The notes under the pieces were generated by a model. The model was not told the DNA's origin. It made no database searches and saw only the letters and a program-made list of their open reading frames with translations. From NCBI GenBank assembly GCA_944387915.1, contig CALXGT010000057.1, positions 73,990 through 107,211 on the forward strand: 33,222 nucleotides of DNA. The letters are read 5' to 3'. The DNA comes from an uncultured Clostridia bacterium. GTDB taxonomy: Bacteria > Bacillota > Clostridia > Oscillospirales > Ruminococcaceae. The position numbers were made by a program, and so were the translations under genes. This document shows, one piece after another, positions 30,180-33,222 of the stretch (positions within the stretch are counted from its first letter, which is position 1; each line of letters begins with the position of its first letter).

Positions 30180-30642
30180 GAAAGAAATTACCCTCTACGC
30201 CGTCGCGGACGGAGAAATAAAAGAACTATCGGCTACAAAGGATCCCGTCTTTTCCGAAAAGCTTTTAGGAGAAGGATACGTGCTGTTTTTGGAAAATGAC
30301 CTTATCGTATCGCCGGGAGATGGCGTAGTATCCAGTATTGCCGACACCAAACACGCTTACACCCTCTCTTTGGACAACGGGTTTACTGTTTTGGTCCACA
30401 TTGGTATTGACTCAGTCTCCCTAAACGGAGAAGGGTTTACCCCCCTTGTGGGGAAAGGGGACCGAGTGCAAATAGGAACGCCTCTTTGCCGTGTGGACAG
30501 AGAGCTTTTAAAGCAGCGTCAAATTCGGGATTGTATCCCGGTAGTGTTACCGGAAAGCGATCGATTAAACCGATGTTCCGTTTTCGAAGGAAACGCCAAA
30601 GCCGGCGAAACCAAAGCGTTTACCGCCCGAATCAGAGGGTAG
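30166..30642 (+). CDS. PTS glucose-type IIA component
   Basis: 158 residues of a single IIA-Glc domain: KDPVFSEKLLGEGY, then GDGVVSSIADTKHAYTL with the accessory His, and VLVHIGIDSVSLNGEGF with the phospho-accepting His near residue 86. It accepts phosphate from HPr and passes it to the IIB domain of the following gene. GGAAAGGAG before the ATG, and a 14-base overlap with ptsI show tight coupling. In enteric bacteria the separate IIA (Crr) has regulatory functions; in Bacillota IIA is usually fused to IICB, so a free IIA next to ptsHI is less common there. Confidence 0.93.
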   Translation: MSLFKKEITLYAVADGEIKELSATKDPVFSEKLLGEGYVLFLENDLIVSPGDGVVSSIADTKHAYTLSLDNGFTVLVHIGIDSVSLNGEGFTPLVGKGDRVQIGTPLCRVDRELLKQRQIRDCIPVVLPESDRLNRCSVFEGNAKAGETKAFTARIRG

Positions 30643-30652
30643 GTGGAGCCCT

Positions 30653-32251
30653 ATGAAAAATGTCATGAAAAACAGTTTCGGACTGCTCCAGCGCATTGGA
30701 AGAGCGTTTATGCTCCCTATCGCCCTGCTGCCGGTAGCCGGACTTTTGCTCGGAGTCGGTTCCTCTTTAACCAACCCCTATACTGTGGAGACCTATCATC
30801 TGACTTCCATATTAGGAGAGGGAACGCTTTTAAACGGAATATTGACCCTAATGTCCTTCGCGGGACAAGCGGTATTTAACAATCTCCCCCTCCTGTTTGC
30901 CCTGGGAATTGCCCTGGGATTGGCGAAAAAGGAACATGGTACGGCGGTTCTTGCCGCCGCCATCGGTTTTTTGATTATGCATACCACCATCAGCGCCCTT
31001 TTGACGCTGACAAAAACGATAGAGGACAATTCCCTCCCCGATGGCTCCATTACGTCGGTTTGCGGCATCACCTCTTTGGAGATGGGCGTATTCGGCGGCA
31101 TTATCGCGGGACTCGTCACCGCCTATCTTCACAACCGATTTTGTGAAATCCGCCTTCCCTCGGTCCTTTCCTTTTTCGGGGGAACTCGGTTTGTCCCCAT
31201 TATTACCGCCCTTTCGTTTCTTCCCTTAGGCGCCCTTTTGTTCTTTGTCTGGCCGTATCTTCAAAAAGGGATCTTCTCTTTAGGAGAACTGGTGCTCCGA
31301 TCGGGATATGCGGGGACGTTTTTGTATGGACTGATCGAACGGGCGCTGATTCCCTTTGGACTCCACCACGTTTTTTACCTTCCCTTCTGGCAAACCGGCG
31401 TGGGAGGTACCGCCCTGATCGACGGCGTTTTGGTGAGCGGCGCGCAAAACATCTTTTTCGCGGAGCTTGCTTCTCCCAACACCCAGGTATTCAGCGTCTC
31501 CGCTACCCGTTTTATGAGCGGAAAATTCCCGTTTATGATTTTCGGACTCCCGGGAGCAGCCCTCGCTATGTACCAAACCGCAAAACCGGAACGGAAAAAG
31601 TTAGCCGGCGGTCTTCTCCTTTCCGCCGCTCTCACATCGGTTTTAACCGGCATCACCGAGCCGTTGGAATTTACCTTTTTATTTGTGGCGCCGCTGCTTT
31701 ATGTGATCCACTGTATCTTAGCCGGCCTTTCCTACATGCTGATGCACATTTTCAACGTGGGAGTGGGCATGACCTTTTCCGGCGGTCTCATCGATTTGTT
31801 TTTGTTTGGCATATTGCAGGGCAACCAAAAAACCCACTGGAGTATGATCGTTGTGGTAGGAATTTGCTATTTCATTTTATACTTTGTCATTTTCCGTTTC
31901 CTGATTCTTCGATTCCAATATAAAACGCCGGGTCGGGAAGAGGAAAACGAGGAAACCAAGCTTTACACCCGGTCGGACTACCAGAAGAAAAAGGAAAAGG
32001 ATCCGGACCTCTCGGAAACCATTGTCGTCGGGTTGGGGGGAAAAGAAAACCTGGAATCGGTAAGTTGCTGTGCCACCCGGCTTCGAATTACGGTCAAGAA
32101 CCCGGATCTGGTACAGGAAGGTCTCTTAAAATCCACCGGCGCCGCCGGCGTGATCCGAAGCGGAACCGGCGTTCAGGTGGTCTATGGCCCCGGCGTCAAC
32201 CTCATCAAATCGAAGTTGGATGATTATCTAAGCAAAGAGGAATCAGAATAA
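30653..32251 (+). CDS. PTS glucose/GlcNAc/maltose-superfamily IICB permease
   Basis: 532 residues. The IIC transport domain (about residues 1-420) opens with FGLLQRIGRAFMLPIALLPVAGLLLGVGS and contains the conserved GITEPLEFTFLFVAPLLY motif. The C-terminal IIB domain has the phospho-Cys in SCCATRLRITVKN and the motif GVIRSGTGVQVVYGP. There is no fused IIA; the preceding gene supplies it. The sugar cannot be fixed from sequence: glucose is the default, while GlcNAc is possible because nagA is in the same region. GGTGGAG precedes the ATG. The 3' end overlaps the SLOG gene on the other strand by 47 bases, so no terminator is seen. Confidence 0.92.
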   Translation: MKNVMKNSFGLLQRIGRAFMLPIALLPVAGLLLGVGSSLTNPYTVETYHLTSILGEGTLLNGILTLMSFAGQAVFNNLPLLFALGIALGLAKKEHGTAVLAAAIGFLIMHTTISALLTLTKTIEDNSLPDGSITSVCGITSLEMGVFGGIIAGLVTAYLHNRFCEIRLPSVLSFFGGTRFVPIITALSFLPLGALLFFVWPYLQKGIFSLGELVLRSGYAGTFLYGLIERALIPFGLHHVFYLPFWQTGVGGTALIDGVLVSGAQNIFFAELASPNTQVFSVSATRFMSGKFPFMIFGLPGAALAMYQTAKPERKKLAGGLLLSAALTSVLTGITEPLEFTFLFVAPLLYVIHCILAGLSYMLMHIFNVGVGMTFSGGLIDLFLFGILQGNQKTHWSMIVVVGICYFILYFVIFRFLILRFQYKTPGREEENEETKLYTRSDYQKKKEKDPDLSETIVVGLGGKENLESVSCCATRLRITVKNPDLVQEGLLKSTGAAGVIRSGTGVQVVYGPGVNLIKSKLDDYLSKEESE

Positions 32252-32696
32252 GCGCTTTGGATGCGGCGTAGCGTAGAGTCGCCGCCGTTCCTCCCCATTT
32301 TTTGGTCTGGTAATAAATGCAATAGCCGCTGTCATCTACCATACGGCGATTGCGCTCCATCATACAGCCGTCGAAATAATTTTCGGCTATGTAAACGACC
32401 TCATCCGCCTGTTGTTTAATGTCCAAATACGTTTCGATATCCTTTTGCCGCCATTTTTTACACTGATCCTTGCAAGGCAAAATCAAAATCAGACGGACAA
32501 AAGGATATTTTTTCTTCCATTTCAGCACCGTTTTCGCCGCCAACGTATCAAATCCTAAAGCGCCACCCGCCTCAAAACGATAAACGCCTTGTAAAATCAA
32601 CGCTTCCACCTCTGTTTCCAGCCGCTTTTGCAGCGTGGGGATCTCCTCTTTTGGAAGGATGCGGTGGCCGGTAAAAAAGCAAGTTTTTTCTTTCAC
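32205..32696 (-). CDS. SLOG-family (DUF1273-like) protein
   Basis: 163 residues from a GTG start with GGAAG 7 bases upstream. The opening CFFTGHRILP and the motif EAGGALGFDTLAA are the SLOG/DUF1273 (YpsA-like) nucleotide-binding signatures, followed by LILPCKDQCKKWRQKD and MERNRRMVDDSGYCIYY. SLOG domains are Rossmann-like folds predicted to bind nucleotide-derived ligands; B. subtilis YpsA is linked to cell division but the function of this copy is unknown. Its 3' end overlaps the PTS permease gene by 47 bases in convergent orientation. No clear promoter was found. Confidence 0.83.
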   Translation of the reverse strand: MKEKTCFFTGHRILPKEEIPTLQKRLETEVEALILQGVYRFEAGGALGFDTLAAKTVLKWKKKYPFVRLILILPCKDQCKKWRQKDIETYLDIKQQADEVVYIAENYFDGCMMERNRRMVDDSGYCIYYQTKKWGGTAATLRYAASKALILIPLCLDNHPTSI

Positions 32697-32699
32697 GAT

Positions 32700-32748
32700 T
32701 TCACTTCCTTTTCATTTTACTGAAAGAATAACAGAAAAAAGAAGTGAA
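32700..32748. repeat. 8-bp inverted repeat upstream of the SLOG gene
   Basis: TTCACTTC (32700-32707) and GAAGTGAA (32741-32748) are exact inverted copies 33 bases apart, directly before the GTG start of the SLOG gene. They may form an operator or an mRNA leader hairpin. Between this and the transposase the sequence holds one plus-strand promoter and no gene that I can see. Confidence 0.45.
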
Positions 32749-32819
32749 TTTCGTCGCAAATTGTCGAAAAACTGTTCTGCTGATTTTTTCTTGTTCTGAA
32801 AACCCGTTTCGTAAAAAGG

Positions 32820-32848
32820 TTGCTTTCTTTCGCCTTTTGCGGTATCAT
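32820..32848 (+). promoter_or_regulatory. Orphan plus-strand promoter facing the IS30 element
   Basis: TTGCTT (32820-32825), 17 bp, TATCAT (32843-32848). It is followed by an AGGGAGAG stretch that looks like a ribosome-binding site but no start codon follows before the transposase 3' end, suggesting that the native downstream gene was separated by the insertion. Confidence 0.45.
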
Positions 32849-32879
32849 AAAAGGGCATAGGGAGAGCGCAAAAGTCAAG

Positions 32880-33222
32880 ATTAAATTGTAAAAAACCTGA
32901 AAAAACTTTTTAGACCAGGGCGGCCAGGGCTTCGGCGAAGACGTCGTCGGCACAGCGGAAGCCCAGAATCCCGCGCGGGTAGGCGTTCAGCCAGTCTTCG
33001 ACGGCCTGGATCGCCTTCGCTGTGACCTTCCCGAAGTCAGTCCCCTTTGGGAACCAGCGACGGATCATTCCGTTCGTGTTCTCATTGGTCCCTCGCTCAT
33101 AGGAAGAATAGGGGTGACAGTAAAAGACGGTCGTCCGCTTCCCTTTGTGCAGACAGGACCGTTCCAGGCCCGCGACGTCCGAAAACTCTGTCCCGTTATC
33201 AACTGTTATCGTTTGAAATACT
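32880..33222 (-). mobile_element. IS30-type insertion sequence, 3' part
   Basis: The transposase gene ends at 32910. A few tens of bases to the left, the AT-rich sequence around 32881-32909 probably includes the terminal inverted repeat, but the exact boundary and any target duplication cannot be fixed because the other end is outside the window. Confidence 0.55.
32910..33222 (-). CDS. IS30-family transposase, C-terminal 104 codons, cut by window edge
   Basis: Translating from 33221 to the TAA at 32910 gives VDNGTEFSDVAGLE, then YSSYERGTNENTNGMIRRWF, FPKGTDFGKVTAKAIQAVED and a final LGFRCADDVFAEALAALV. DNGTEF holds the second Asp and ERGTNEN the Glu of the DDE catalytic triad; the ERGTNEN-NGxIRxxFPKGTDF signature is specific to IS30 transposases. 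The N-terminal HTH and the first Asp lie outside the window. Codon use is strikingly GC-rich (many GCC, GTC, CTG) compared with the rest of the window, pointing to recent transfer from a higher-GC source. Confidence 0.9.
   Translation of the reverse strand, partial: VFQTITVDNGTEFSDVAGLERSCLHKGKRTTVFYCHPYSSYERGTNENTNGMIRRWFPKGTDFGKVTAKAIQAVEDWLNAYPRGILGFRCADDVFAEALAALV

Noticed and set aside
1..33222. CRISPR arrays, tRNA or rRNA genes, prophage
   Set aside because: No regularly spaced repeats, no cloverleaf or rRNA signature, and no phage structural genes were recognised on either strand.

Overview
The window looks like a chromosomal segment of a fermentative, probably anaerobic, low-to-mid GC Bacillota bacterium from a spore-forming lineage. 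Pointers are strong AAGGAGG ribosome-binding sites, sigma-A promoters with 17-bp spacers, a glmS ribozyme, spoVAC and a broken spoVAD, a CwlD-type amidase, a complete glucose-type PTS, several iron-sulfur and radical-SAM proteins and a PerR-type repressor. No respiratory genes, rRNA, tRNA or CRISPR were seen. Genus cannot be assigned; Clostridia or Erysipelotrichia are both compatible.

Layout. 1-6.5 kb: the 3' part of a ROK sugar kinase, a lipoprotein, an AT-rich DUF2975/XRE pair, an aldo/keto reductase with a ferredoxin tail behind a MerR-type promoter, a membrane protein of unknown function, and a flavodoxin-ferredoxin (EFR1-type) protein. 6.5-10.8 kb: a minus-strand operon of ATP-grasp D-aspartate-ligase-like protein, Asp/Glu racemase, glutamine-dependent asparagine synthetase and a HIRAN protein. 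By analogy with Enterococcus and Lactococcus this is best read as a D-Asp/D-Asn peptidoglycan cross-bridge operon. 10.8-15.4 kb: DUF1294 protein, radical SAM protein, glmS with its self-cleaving ribozyme leader, and divergent nagA, so synthesis and breakdown of glucosamine-6-phosphate leave from one control region.

15.4-21.4 kb: a TfoX-like protein and PerR-type repressor whose promoter spacer is filled by a Per box, spoVAC plus a C-terminally truncated spoVAD with no spoVAE, radA overlapping cwlD, and an amidohydrolase carrying an 18-bp A/T homopolymer. 21.4-27.0 kb: a tightly packed minus-strand operon of a divergent ThyX-like protein, dTMP kinase, DJ-1/PfpI protein, 5-formyl-THF cyclo-ligase, MltG, U32 peptidase-family (TrhP-like) protein and a membrane protein; thymidylate/folate supply sits upstream and cell-wall/tRNA functions downstream. 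27.0-32.7 kb: an AI-2E-family permease, then the plus-strand PTS operon HPr - Enzyme I - IIA - IICB, and a SLOG-family protein convergent with it. The right edge is the 3' end of a GC-rich IS30-family transposase.

Most unusual points: HPr has the catalytic His15 but Lys in place of regulatory Ser46; the PerR-type protein keeps the regulatory metal ligands but has no structural CxxC zinc site; the ThyX-like protein lacks the RHR signature; a HIRAN protein sits in a cell-wall operon; the spoVA cluster is broken while cwlD is intact; and a perfect MerR-type operator has no regulator gene beside it. No wholly new multi-gene system could be demonstrated from sequence alone.
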